Below, one piece after another: positions 15,653 through 24,065 of a DNA stretch of 64,000 nt (position 1 is the first letter of the stretch; every line of letters starts with the position of its first letter). Below the pieces are notes generated by a model that saw only the letters and a list, made by a program, of their open reading frames with translations, was not told where the DNA came from and did not search any database. This DNA is from Methyloversatilis universalis. GTDB taxonomy: Bacteria; Pseudomonadota; Gammaproteobacteria; Methylococcales; Methylococcaceae. The stretch is taken from assembly GCA_020723665.1 (NCBI GenBank), contig DYIL01000004.1, positions 1 to 64,000 of the forward strand, written 5' to 3'. Both the position numbers and the translations under genes were made by a program.

Positions 15653-18013
15653 ATGAACGATTACGTGGTTTGGTTCGATGCCATAGGGATAGACGATGTA
15701 GGGCGGGTAGGCGGCAAGAATGCCTCACTCGGCGAAATGATCAGCCAGCTTTCCGAGGCGGGCGTCACGGTGCCCGACGGTTTCGCCACTACGGCCGAAG
15801 CGTATCGGGATTTTCTGGCTCAGAACGGACTCGACCGGCGCATCTGGGCGGAACTCGACCGGCTCGATGTCGATAACGTCACGGAGCTGGCGCGCGCCGG
15901 CGAAGCCATCCGCCAGTGGATCGTGGACACCCCTTTTACCCCCGAACTGGAAAAGGCCATCACGGAAGCTTACGGCCGGCTGGCGAGCGAGTCCCCCAAG
16001 GAGTTTTCCGTGGCCGTGCGCTCCTCGGCAACGGCGGAAGATCTTCCGAGCGCGTCTTTCGCCGGCCAGCAGGAAACCTATCTCAACGTGCAGGGCCTGG
16101 ACGGCGTGCTTCGGGCGATCAAGCTGGTTTTCGCCTCTCTTTTTAACGACCGGGCCATCGCCTATCGTGTACACCAGGGCTTTGAGCACCGCAAGGTGCT
16201 GTTGTCCGCCGGCGTGCAGCGGATGGTGCGCAGCGATCTCGCCGCGAGCGGGGTGATTTTCACCCTAGACACCGAATCGGGTTTCCGCGACGCCGTGTTC
16301 ATCACGTCGAGCTACGGGCTCGGCGAAATGGTGGTGCAGGGCGCGGTCGATCCGGACGAATTCTACGTCTACAAGCCCGCTCTCGCGGCCGGGAAATCGG
16401 CGGTACTCTGTCGCAGCATCGGCAAGAAAGCCGTGAAGATGATTTACGACCCTGCAAAAAGAGTGATCACCGTCGATACGCCGGTAGAGGAACGCCAACG
16501 GTTTTCGATTACCGATCAGGAAGCTGAAGAATTGGCGCGGCTTTCGGTGCGCATCGAGCAGCATTACAAGAGACCCATGGACATCGAATGGGCGAAGGAC
16601 GGCCTCGACGGCCGGCTCTATATTCTCCAGGCCCGGCCGGAGACGGTGCAGAGCCGCGTGACGCGCGAGATGGAGCGTTATCGGCTCAAGCGGAAGGGCA
16701 AGGTGCTAGCCCAGGGCCGCAGCGTCGGACATCGCATCGGCAAGGGCTTCGCCAAAGTCATCGCCAGTGCGTCGCAGATGGATCTGGTGCAGCCCGGCGA
16801 CGTGTTGGTCACCGACATGACCGATCCCGACTGGGAGCCGATCATGAAAAGAGCCAGCGCCATCGTCACCAACCGCGGCGGGCGAACCTGCCACGCGGCG
16901 ATCATCGCCCGCGAACTGGGCATTCCGGCGGTGGTCGGCTGCGGCGACGCCACCCGCAAGATCCAGCGCGACACCATGGTCACCGTGTCTTGTGCCGAGG
17001 GCGACACGGGCTACATCTACGAGGGCGAACTTCCTTATGAGGTTGCTAAGGTCAACTTGGACGAGATGCCCAAGCTGCCGGTCAAACTCATGATGAACGT
17101 GGCCAACCCGGAGCGTGCTTTCGCCTTTTCCCAACTGCCGAACGACGGCGTCGGCCTGGCCCGGCTCGAATTCGTCATTGCGCGGACCATCGGCGTTCAT
17201 CCCAAAGCCTTGCTCGAATACGAGCGTCAGCCGCCCGAGTTGCAGCAGGCGATTCGCGAGCGCAGCGCCGGTTATCGTGATCCCGTGAGTTTCTATGTCG
17301 AGAAGCTGGCGGAAGGCATCGCCATGATCGCCGCCGCCTTCGCGCCCAAGCCGGTCATCGTCAGGACCTCGGACTTCAAGACCAACGAGTACGCCAATCT
17401 CCTGGGCGGCGAAGCCTACGAGCCGAAGGAAGAAAATCCCATGATCGGCTTCCGCGGCGCCTCGCGCTACGTGGACGAGTCGTTTCGGGACTGCTTCGAG
17501 CTGGAATGTCGCGCCTTGAAAAAGGTTCGCGAGGCGATGGGGCTGGAGAACGTTTGGGTCATGATTCCTTTCGTGCGCACCTTGGAAGAAGCGCGCGGGG
17601 TTGCCGAGCTGCTCCAGCGCTTCGGTTTGCCGCGCGGGGTAAATGGGCTTAAATGGATCATGATGTGCGAAATTCCCTCGAATCCCTTGCTGGCCGACGA
17701 GTTCCTGGAGATCTTCGACGGCTTCTCCATAGGTTCCAACGATCTGACCCAGCTCACCCTGGGTATAGACCGCGACTCCGGATTGGTCGCCGGCGGTTTC
17801 GACGAGCGCAACCCGGCGGTCAAGGCGCTCCTCCGCCAAGCCATCCAGGCCTGCCGCAGGCGCGGCAAGTATATCGGCATCTGCGGGCAGGGACCGTCCG
17901 ATCATCCCGATCTCGCGCGCTGGTTGCTGGAGGAGGGCATCGAAAGCCTGTCGCTCAATCCGGACACCGTGGTTGAAACCTGGATGTTCTTGGCCGGCAA
18001 TAACGCCGGTTGA
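15653..18013 (+). CDS. ppsA: Phosphoenolpyruvate synthase
   Basis: A 786-residue three-domain enzyme that makes PEP, AMP and Pi from pyruvate and ATP, feeding gluconeogenesis. The N-terminal ATP-grasp domain ([21 protein letters not shown]; residues about 1-345) is followed by the swivelling phosphohistidine domain with [12 protein letters not shown], where His414 carries the phosphoryl group, and then a TIM-barrel PEP-binding domain ending with [17 protein letters not shown] and its catalytic Cys. The Thr next to the His (TCH) is the expected PpsR target. Full length and intact. Confidence 0.97.
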   Translation: MNDYVVWFDAIGIDDVGRVGGKNASLGEMISQLSEAGVTVPDGFATTAEAYRDFLAQNGLDRRIWAELDRLDVDNVTELARAGEAIRQWIVDTPFTPELEKAITEAYGRLASESPKEFSVAVRSSATAEDLPSASFAGQQETYLNVQGLDGVLRAIKLVFASLFNDRAIAYRVHQGFEHRKVLLSAGVQRMVRSDLAASGVIFTLDTESGFRDAVFITSSYGLGEMVVQGAVDPDEFYVYKPALAAGKSAVLCRSIGKKAVKMIYDPAKRVITVDTPVEERQRFSITDQEAEELARLSVRIEQHYKRPMDIEWAKDGLDGRLYILQARPETVQSRVTREMERYRLKRKGKVLAQGRSVGHRIGKGFAKVIASASQMDLVQPGDVLVTDMTDPDWEPIMKRASAIVTNRGGRTCHAAIIARELGIPAVVGCGDATRKIQRDTMVTVSCAEGDTGYIYEGELPYEVAKVNLDEMPKLPVKLMMNVANPERAFAFSQLPNDGVGLARLEFVIARTIGVHPKALLEYERQPPELQQAIRERSAGYRDPVSFYVEKLAEGIAMIAAAFAPKPVIVRTSDFKTNEYANLLGGEAYEPKEENPMIGFRGASRYVDESFRDCFELECRALKKVREAMGLENVWVMIPFVRTLEEARGVAELLQRFGLPRGVNGLKWIMMCEIPSNPLLADEFLEIFDGFSIGSNDLTQLTLGIDRDSGLVAGGFDERNPAVKALLRQAIQACRRRGKYIGICGQGPSDHPDLARWLLEEGIESLSLNPDTVVETWMFLAGNNAG

Positions 18014-18065
18014 ATATGGAGAAGGCTGACAGTCTCGGTATTTTCAATTACAATGGCGCGTTTTC

Positions 18066-18156
18066 GGAGAGATGGCCGAGTGGTCGAAGGCGCACGACTG
18101 GAAATCGTGTATACGGCAAAACCGTATCGAGGGTTCGAATCCCTCTCTCTCCGCCA
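18066..18156 (+). tRNA. tRNA-Ser(GGA)
   Basis: A 91-base tRNA. The acceptor stem GGAGAGA pairs with TCTCTCC, the discriminator is G and CCA is encoded at 18154-18156. The anticodon stem CACGA/TCGTG surrounds anticodon GGA, reading UCC/UCU serine codons. A long variable arm (TACGGCAAAACCGTA) is typical of tRNA-Ser, and the T arm is GGGTTCGAATCCC. A decayed integrase follows 160 bases downstream, so its 3' end probably served as an attachment site. Confidence 0.97.
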
Positions 18157-18194
18157 ATTGAGAGGCCGGAGAAGTCCGGCAAAGCCCGAGAAAC

Positions 18195-18225
18195 CCGCAC
18201 GGTTTAACGCCCTGCGGTTTTTTTT
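18195..18225 (+). terminator. Rho-independent terminator after tRNA-Ser
   Basis: Stem CCGCA (18195-18199) and TGCGG (18213-18217), followed by eight T residues. The A-rich bases before the left arm can extend pairing with the T-tract. It sits about 40 bases after the tRNA CCA end. Confidence 0.75.
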
Positions 18226-18317
18226 GTCCGAGAATTTCCGGTAAAAGCCGGTTGCAGCCGGGGGTAAGGGGAGGAGGTTCGGGAGTAACGGTACTCGGCC
18301 TGCGAGGTGTTACCCCA

Positions 18318-19221
18318 ATGTCCCTTATCGACAACACGATTCGCAACGCGAAACTCCAGCAAAAGCCCGTTCGGCTGTACGATGGCGGCGGGCTGTATCT
18401 CGAAGTTGCCCCCCAAGTGGTGATGTTTAAAGTGCAGCTACGAGGGAAAGGAGAAATTGCAGTCTCTCGGAACTCATCCCCACGTGACCATGAAGCAGGC
18501 CCGCGAGCGCCGAGACGAAGCCAAAAAGGCTATTCGCCCAAGGCATCGTCGACCCGAGCGCAGCAAGGAAAGCCACCCGCCGATCTTCGTGGCGCCCTGC
18601 CGCCTTCCACGAAGAAAAGCTTCGCGGCGATTACCGATCCGAAGGACGTAGGGGCTTTGTTACGCGCCATCGAGGGTTACCGGGGGCGTTCATCGTCCGT
18701 TGCGCCTTGCGCCCTTGGTGTTCGTCCGCCCCGGCGAACTCCGGCAGGCCGAGTGGTCCGAGTTCGACTTGGAACCGGCGAGTGGCGGATTCCGGGGTCC
18801 AAGATGAAGATGAAAGAGCCTCACATCGTGCCGCTATCCCGCCAAGCCATATCGATTCTGGAAGAGCTCCGCCTCTTTACCGGCTCCGGCCGTTACCTGT
18901 TCCCCGGCGAGCGATCGAAAGACTGGACTATGGGCGACGGCACCGTCAATGCGGCGCATGGGCTACGGTTTTGACGTGATGACCGGACATGGTTTCCGGA
19001 CTATGGCTTACTTTATCCTCGATGAACAAGGGTGGAATCGGGACGCCATCGAGCGCCACCTAGCCCATGCCGAACGGAACAAGGTTCGCGCGGCTTGCCG
19101 CCGGGCCGAACACCTGCCCGAGCGGCGGAAGATGATGCAGGCTTGGGCCGACTACCTGGACGGCTTGAAGAACGGTGCGGACATCATTCCGCTATCCGCG
19201 CCGCAATTCGGGAGAGGCTGA
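18318..19221 (+). pseudogene. Decayed P4-type tyrosine integrase
   Basis: Remnant of a phage P4-like integrase next to tRNA-Ser. It starts with the DUF4102 arm (MSLIDNTIRNAKLQQKP, YDGGGLYLEV), then changes frame several times: HVTMKQARERRDEAKKAI is in another frame, followed by pieces of the central domain (KMKEPHIVPLSRQAISILEE) and the catalytic C-terminal part (MTGHGFRTMAYFILDEQGW, then HLAHAERNKVRAA). Only one HxxR box survives cleanly, and the nucleophile Tyr that should follow KVRAA is Cys (TGC at 19096-19098). The gene is about 300 codons instead of about 400. It is non-functional by frameshift and by loss of the active-site residue. Confidence 0.88.
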
Positions 19222-19283
19222 GCCTATGGAACCAAGACTGTCGACACTCAAGGATTCATGAAACGGTTATAGGAGGCATCGCG

Positions 19284-19727
19284 ATGAGCACCAACCTTTA
19301 CGACCGGGATTTTTATGCGTGGACTCAGGAGCAGGCCGCCAAGCTGCGGGCCGGGAGGGTAGCCGACGTGGACTTTGAAAATATCGCAGAGGAGCTTGAA
19401 GCCCTGGGCCGAGCGGAAAAAAGGCAGCTGGGCAACCGTTTGACCCTGATCATCATGCACCTGCTCAAGATGAGCGTTCAAAGCGACAAGCTACCGCAGT
19501 GTGGGAATAGCTGGCGGGCGACGATCCGCGAACAGCGGCGGAGAATTCAGGGGTTGCTTAGGGATAATCCCAGCCTCAAACCGCTGCTGAACGAGGTATT
19601 CGCGGAAACCTATCAGGACGCCGTGGACGAGGCGATCCGGGAAACCAACCTTCCGGAATCCGCTTTTCCGGAAACCAACCCTTTCAGCCTGGAACAGGTT
19701 CTCGATCAGGATTATTGGCCGGGGTGA
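19284..19727 (+). CDS. DUF29 family protein
   Basis: A 147-residue DUF29 protein: LYDRDFYAWTQEQAAKLRAG, DFENIAEELEALGRAEKRQL and a helical middle (LTLIIMHLLKMSV) typical of the family, which is abundant in cyanobacteria and gammaproteobacteria and has no assigned function. ATG at 19284 has a perfect AGGAGG eight bases upstream. It sits between the broken integrase and a broken DUF1902 gene, so it was probably cargo of the tRNA-Ser island. The reading frame is intact with family-typical length, unlike its neighbours. Confidence 0.87.
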   Translation: MSTNLYDRDFYAWTQEQAAKLRAGRVADVDFENIAEELEALGRAEKRQLGNRLTLIIMHLLKMSVQSDKLPQCGNSWRATIREQRRRIQGLLRDNPSLKPLLNEVFAETYQDAVDEAIRETNLPESAFPETNPFSLEQVLDQDYWPG

Positions 19728-19781
19728 GCCTGCGTTACGATACATTCAATGAAAGCAGTGTATCTTCTGGAAGATAAGCCG

Positions 19782-20028
19782 ATGTCCGAGTATCACGTCA
19801 ATGCGGATTGGGACGATCAGGCGAAAGTCTGGGTTGGCACACGCGAAGACGTTCCGGGGCTGTGCATCGAAGCCCGGCACCTTGGGCCGAGGAGAGTTGG
19901 TGCAAGCGGCCGGCGAGTTGATTCCCGACCGGCTAGTTCTGAATGGCGTATTGCCGAAAGGCGACACCCGTTCGGTTCCTTTCCACCTCACCGCCGAACG
20001 ATCGGCCCTGGCGCGGCCCTGTTGATCC
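19782..20028 (+). pseudogene. Frameshifted DUF1902-like gene
   Basis: The first frame reads MSEYHVNADWDDQAKVWVG, then EDVPGLCIEA. The continuation ELVQAAGELIPDRLVLNGVL...VPFHLTAERSA is in another frame, so one frameshift lies near 19875-19900. Joined, the two halves give an about 80-residue DUF1902-type protein, a small family often linked to HicB-like antitoxin folds. It follows the DUF29 gene by about 55 bases and appears to be decayed island cargo. A sequencing error is an alternative to true decay. Confidence 0.65.
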
Positions 20029-20059
20029 CAAAAACCTAAGTCGAATTTAGGAAATGACC

Positions 20060-20460
20060 GGAATGCCCCATCAGCCGCCGAATTCCCTCACCCCAACCGT
20101 TCCTCCGGAGGAGGGTGTCGTAAAAGCCGAAAATGTAGGCTGGATTGAGGGACGAAACCCAGCATTTTCAGCCGGTTGCTGGCATTCTTCGTCATCCCAG
20201 CCCACTTTCGCGATGCCCTCTTTTGGGAGAAGGGCTGGGGATGAGGGCCTGGCGCTTTTAAGGGTGTATCCAACTGCCGGATTTAGGCTGAATCGTTCCG
20301 CATGGGGCGTCCGAGCATCGCCGGCTTGAGTCGGAATCGCCCGAAGGGCAGACCCAGGGATGGAGTTTGTACAAGTAACTCGCCGGCAGGGCGAGATCCG
20401 CTTCAAACTCACTGGCTGCCGAAGGCAGCTTCCTTTTCCAGCGTACATGAGCAATGAAAA
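20060..20460. repeat. Intergenic repeat block, second copy of hairpin-array family
   Basis: About 400 bases without a gene. From about 20338 (CGCCCGAAGGGCAGACCCAG) for roughly 80 bases the sequence matches, with scattered differences, the minus-strand reading of 2148-2060 (CGCCCGAAGGGCAAAACCCA). The shared landmarks are GGATGG, AACTCGCCGGC and GGGCGAGA. The upstream half holds its own hairpins, such as GCCCTC...GAAGGGC near 20215-20240. Confidence 0.6.
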
Positions 20461-20485
20461 CGCTCTAAAACCGCTTGCCCCGAGG

Positions 20486-21577
20486 TCAGAACAGGCTGGT
20501 TTGTACCGGTCCATCGTCAGGGCGCCGGAAAAGTTCCGAATTTGATCGAATTTCGGCGGTGTTGAGTCCGGTTTTCTTGAGCGCCAGCTGAAAACGTTTC
20601 CGGATCAGTTCAGCATAAACACCCGATCCGTACTGACGAAGCCCGAAATGCGAGTCGTACAGTTTGCCGCCATGGAGATCGCGCATCCGCGCCAGAACAT
20701 GTTTGGCTTTCAAGGGAAGGTGGGTTTCCAGCCATTCACGGAACAATTCGGCTACTTCGAGGGGGAGACGCAGCATGATGTAGTTGGCCCGAATGGCTCC
20801 ATGTGCGGCAGCCTGTGCGAGGATGGCTTCGAGCTCCGCATCGGTCAGGATCGGAATGACCGGGGCCACCATTACCGTAACCGGTACGCCGGCTGCCGCG
20901 AGTGTTCGGATCGTCTGCAAGCGGCGTTGCGGGCTGGTTGCGCGGGGTTCCATGATTCGCGCCAAGCTTTTATCGAGCGTGGTGATCGAAATCTGAACTT
21001 GGGCCAGATCGTCCCGAGCCATGGCTGAGAGGATGTCGAGATCGCGCTCGACCAGTGCCGATTTTGTGGTGATACTGACGGGATGGCGGCAGTCGCGGAG
21101 TATTTCGAGGATTTGCCGGGTAATGCGCCATTCCCTCTCGATCGGTTGATAGGGATCGGTGTTGGCGCCCAAGGCGATCGGGGAGGGATGATAGGTTTTC
21201 TTGCTCAACTCCTTGCGTAGCAAAACCGCCGCGTCCGGTTTGGCGAAAAGTCGGCTCTCGAAATCGAGTCCCGGCGACAGTCCCATATGGGCATGGCCAG
21301 GGCGCGCGTAGCAATAGATGCAGCCATGCTCGCAGCCTCGGTAGGTGTTGATCGATAGCTCGAAAGGGATGTCCGGCGACCGATTGTGGGTGATAATACT
21401 ACGAGCGGTTTCAGGGGTTACGGTGGTTGTCAGCGGGGGTGCTTCCTCGGGCCACCAGCCGTCGTCGATCTTTTCGCGCGCGGTCTCCGAGTAGCGGGAA
21501 TCCTGATTGCTTATGGCCCCCCGGCCTTTTCTCGGCGAATTCGGAACACGGATTTTTTCGAATTCATCGTCGCTCAT
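20486..21577 (-). CDS. PA0069-family radical SAM protein
   Basis: A 363-residue radical SAM protein of the PA0069 / SplB-related group. The [4Fe-4S] cluster motif is CEHGCIYCY, preceded by the conserved SINTYRGCEHGC context, with GANTDPYQPIER and the VQISITTLDKSLARIMEPRA segments typical of this family. Its substrate is unknown; a role linked to DNA or nucleic-acid modification has been supposed from resemblance to spore photoproduct lyase. ATG at 21577 starts the conserved MSDDEFEKIR; longer upstream frames overlap moeA. It is divergent from moeA across 58 bases. Confidence 0.9.
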   Translation of the reverse strand: MSDDEFEKIRVPNSPRKGRGAISNQDSRYSETAREKIDDGWWPEEAPPLTTTVTPETARSIITHNRSPDIPFELSINTYRGCEHGCIYCYARPGHAHMGLSPGLDFESRLFAKPDAAVLLRKELSKKTYHPSPIALGANTDPYQPIEREWRITRQILEILRDCRHPVSITTKSALVERDLDILSAMARDDLAQVQISITTLDKSLARIMEPRATSPQRRLQTIRTLAAAGVPVTVMVAPVIPILTDAELEAILAQAAAHGAIRANYIMLRLPLEVAELFREWLETHLPLKAKHVLARMRDLHGGKLYDSHFGLRQYGSGVYAELIRKRFQLALKKTGLNTAEIRSNSELFRRPDDGPVQTSLF

Positions 21578-21635
21578 ACTCGTCACCCATAGTACCATTC
21601 TCACCGGCACCGAATATTTCCAAATGGGTCTCGCC

Positions 21636-22904
21636 ATGACTACGACCATCCGACCCAGTTGCAGCGATAATGAAGAGCGCGATGCGCTTCATGTCAACGA
21701 TGCCTTGACCCACATACTGAATGCCGTGGCGCCGGTCAAGGGTTACGAGCAAATCGCTTTACTCGAAGCCGTTTCCAGGGTTCTGCACGAGCCCGTGGTC
21801 TCGCCGATAGACGTTCCGTCGCATAGCAATGCGGCGGTCGACGGTTATGCCTTGAGCGGCGAGGATTTGCCGGGGACGGGAGGCGTCGCGACGATTCAGG
21901 TGGTGGGCGTGGCTTTGGCGGGAACGCCGTTTACCGGACGCGTGCTTCCGGGGCAAGCGGTGCGCATCATGACCGGTGCGCCCATGCCGGCCGGAGCCGA
22001 CACTGTGTTGATGCAGGAGCATGTCGATGTCGATGGGGACCGGATCTCCGTGACCGGTGGCCGGCATCATATCGGAGACAATGTCCGCTTGGCCGGGGAA
22101 GACATCAGGCAAGGCGAGACGATTCTGGAACAGGGACGCTACCTGACGCCGCCGGATATCGGGCTGATCGCTTCTTTGGGGATTGGTGAAATCAAGGTCA
22201 AGCGGCGGCCACGAGTCGCTCTTTTGTCGACAGGAAGCGAACTGCATTCGATCGGAAGAACCTTGGGAGTCGGCGGCGTGTACGACAGCAACCGGTACAC
22301 GCTCCATTCGGCGCTGAAGCGCTTGAGTGTCAAGGTGATGGATCAGGGCATCGTACCCGATGATCCCGAGTTGTTGACGGAAGCTTTGGTCAGGGCGGCT
22401 GCCGCGGCCGATGTGGTAATTTCCACCGGAGGGGTGTCGGTGGGCGAGGCCGATTTCGTCAAGGAAATTCTGTCTTCGATAGGTACCATCGGTTTTTGGA
22501 AGGTCGCGATGAAGCCCGGTCGCCCTCTGGCTTTCGGCAAGATCGGAAACTCGACTTTCGTCGGGTTGCCGGGAAATCCGGTTTCGGCCATAGTCAGTTT
22601 TTATCAATTCGTCCTTCCGTTGCTCGAAAAGAAGATGGGTATTCAGGAACGTCCCGTGATCCCCACGCTGAAGGCCAAGTGTGTCGAACGGCTGGGGAAG
22701 AAGCCCGGCCGTACGGAATATCAGCGAGGTATTCTGGAAAGAACGGAAACCGGGGACTGGCAGGTGCGCACGACCGGCAAACAGGGATCGGGTATTCTTC
22801 GCTCGATGAGCTTGGCCAACGCCCTGATCGTGCTGGAACACGATCGCGCGACCGTAGAACCCGGCGACATGGTCGACGTCTTGCCTTTTGCTTGTTTGAT
22901 GTAG
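21636..22904 (+). CDS. moeA: Molybdopterin molybdenumtransferase
   Basis: A 423-residue MoeA, which inserts molybdate into adenylated molybdopterin in the last step of Moco synthesis. Domain order is normal: an N-terminal linker, the beta-rich domain (SHSNAAVDGYALSG; GAPMPAGADTVLMQE), the MogA-like domain (VALLSTGSELHSIG; STGGVSVGEADFVKE; MKPGRPLAFGKIG; GLPGNPVSAIVSF) and the C-terminal beta barrel. ATG at 21636 or 21624 is likely; the upstream extension to 21507 overlaps the divergent radical SAM gene. No other Moco gene is adjacent in the window. Confidence 0.94.
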   Translation: MTTTIRPSCSDNEERDALHVNDALTHILNAVAPVKGYEQIALLEAVSRVLHEPVVSPIDVPSHSNAAVDGYALSGEDLPGTGGVATIQVVGVALAGTPFTGRVLPGQAVRIMTGAPMPAGADTVLMQEHVDVDGDRISVTGGRHHIGDNVRLAGEDIRQGETILEQGRYLTPPDIGLIASLGIGEIKVKRRPRVALLSTGSELHSIGRTLGVGGVYDSNRYTLHSALKRLSVKVMDQGIVPDDPELLTEALVRAAAAADVVISTGGVSVGEADFVKEILSSIGTIGFWKVAMKPGRPLAFGKIGNSTFVGLPGNPVSAIVSFYQFVLPLLEKKMGIQERPVIPTLKAKCVERLGKKPGRTEYQRGILERTETGDWQVRTTGKQGSGILRSMSLANALIVLEHDRATVEPGDMVDVLPFACLM

Positions 22905-23099
22905 GAGACAAGCGCTTTTCGATGCGCCGGAACATCAACAGCCAATCTCGGCAGGCCGTTCGCCCTGAGCCGAGTGATGGAGTTGGGGGCCACTGGGACA
23001 AGGCTCTGATACTACGGCCGCAGTTATCGCGGACGACCGCGATAGCGGCATCGGTAATGGCACTGCCTGGCGGCTACTGATGCGGGTGCCGCCAGCTTG

Positions 23100-23290
23100 A
23101 TCAGGGCCAAGACGTGTCTGGCTGTTCTTGATGCGACCGGCCGTGCCGCTGTATGGCCGCTTCACGCCAACCGATTGGATGCTTTTTTTAAAGAGTCCGC
23201 CCCGTCCACCACCAGCACCGCCTCCGGGCCGGCCAACGGTTCCACCAGGTAAGCCCTCATGCTGGCCTCCTCGGTCGATTGCCGTGCCTC
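23100..23290 (-). mobile_element. IS701-type transposase remnant
   Basis: Two frames on the minus strand together recall the core of an IS701-family DDE transposase. From 23260 MRAYLVEPLAGPEAVLVVDG continues to DSLKKA, matching the usual ...DPDAVLVVDETGFLKKG. From 23165, in another frame, comes KRPYSGTAGRIKNSQ, matching ...RQYSGTAGRIENCQ. The catalytic DETGF box is degraded to DGADS. No ends were found and the surrounding 22905-23300 has no gene. It is an old fragment. Confidence 0.65.
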
Positions 23291-23310
23291 GTTATTCTAC
23301 TTATTAATTG

Positions 23311-23619
23311 TCAGGTTCCGCGCGAATCCGGCGCCTTGCCCGAATGCCAGAAGCCGAGGCCGATTCCGTGCTGCGATTCCCTCACGATAACGACCGAATA
23401 CCGTGCCAGCCGTACCAGGTTTCCGTGTTCGAGGGTAAAGACCAACCGGGCCGGCTCGCCGATGATCCGTTTCGACGGTTTTGCGATCTCGATGAAGACA
23501 CCTGAACGGCTTATGTTTTTTGCGACGCCTCGCAAGGGGGCGCTCGCTGGCATGATCAGATAAGCGGAAATTCGCGAGTCCAATCGTGGCGCATGCCGGC
23601 GTTCCTTTTCCGAATTCAT
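23311..23619 (-). CDS. PilZ-domain protein
   Basis: About 102 residues, a stand-alone PilZ domain. The cyclic-di-GMP-binding signature is visible as RRHAPR (RxxxR) near the start and NISRSGVFIE (the [D/N]xSxxG motif) in the middle, followed by FTLEHGNLVRLARYSVVIVR and GIGLGFW. It is therefore likely a small c-di-GMP receptor. ATG at 23619 is preceded by AGGAAGCAGG. A type IV pilus operon lies 12 kb away, but PilZ proteins also act in other c-di-GMP outputs, so the partner is unknown. Confidence 0.88.
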   Translation of the reverse strand: MNSEKERRHAPRLDSRISAYLIMPASAPLRGVAKNISRSGVFIEIAKPSKRIIGEPARLVFTLEHGNLVRLARYSVVIVRESQHGIGLGFWHSGKAPDSRGT

Positions 23620-24065
23620 CCTGCTTCCTAACATAGGGGGCAACCGGTTGTCTAAAAACAAATCCACTCAGGAACGTTGCCTTATTGCATCCGTTGGCGA
23701 GCGGGTAGGGTTCTTGTGCCCAGAATCGGATGAGCACCGAGCGATGATAGCAGGTGATGAAAGTTCATAGAATCGCCGACCGAGCCGTTTTTCACATTCT
23801 CTTTTCTGGCGTAATCGGCTCTTAGTCTGTAACATTTTCCGATTGGACTTTTTTCCAACAATACCACGTTGACCTCGTTCAGAAGGCAAAGTCAGAGTTG
23901 CACGGTTCTGTCATCACTGGATCAACGGTTCGAGAAACATGCCAGGAATTCTTTCGTTACAACGCGCTCTTCAGGTCGGAATTCAGATCGGATGATTGGG
24001 AGCGCGCTTGTCTGCATTCGAAAAAATTAACTGGAAGACCTTAAATCAGTGGAGGAGTGTTTCCT
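23620..24065. other. Intergenic region upstream of PDH operon
   Basis: About 445 bases between the divergent PilZ and aceE genes. No credible coding sequence. The aceE ribosome site GGAGGA is at 24051-24056. I could not identify a convincing promoter or a PdhR-type operator. Confidence 0.5.

Noticed and set aside
16706..17905. Long minus-strand open frame (399 codons) inside ppsA
   Set aside because: It is antisense to a fully conserved PEP synthase and its translation matches no family; GC-rich codon use leaves antisense frames open.
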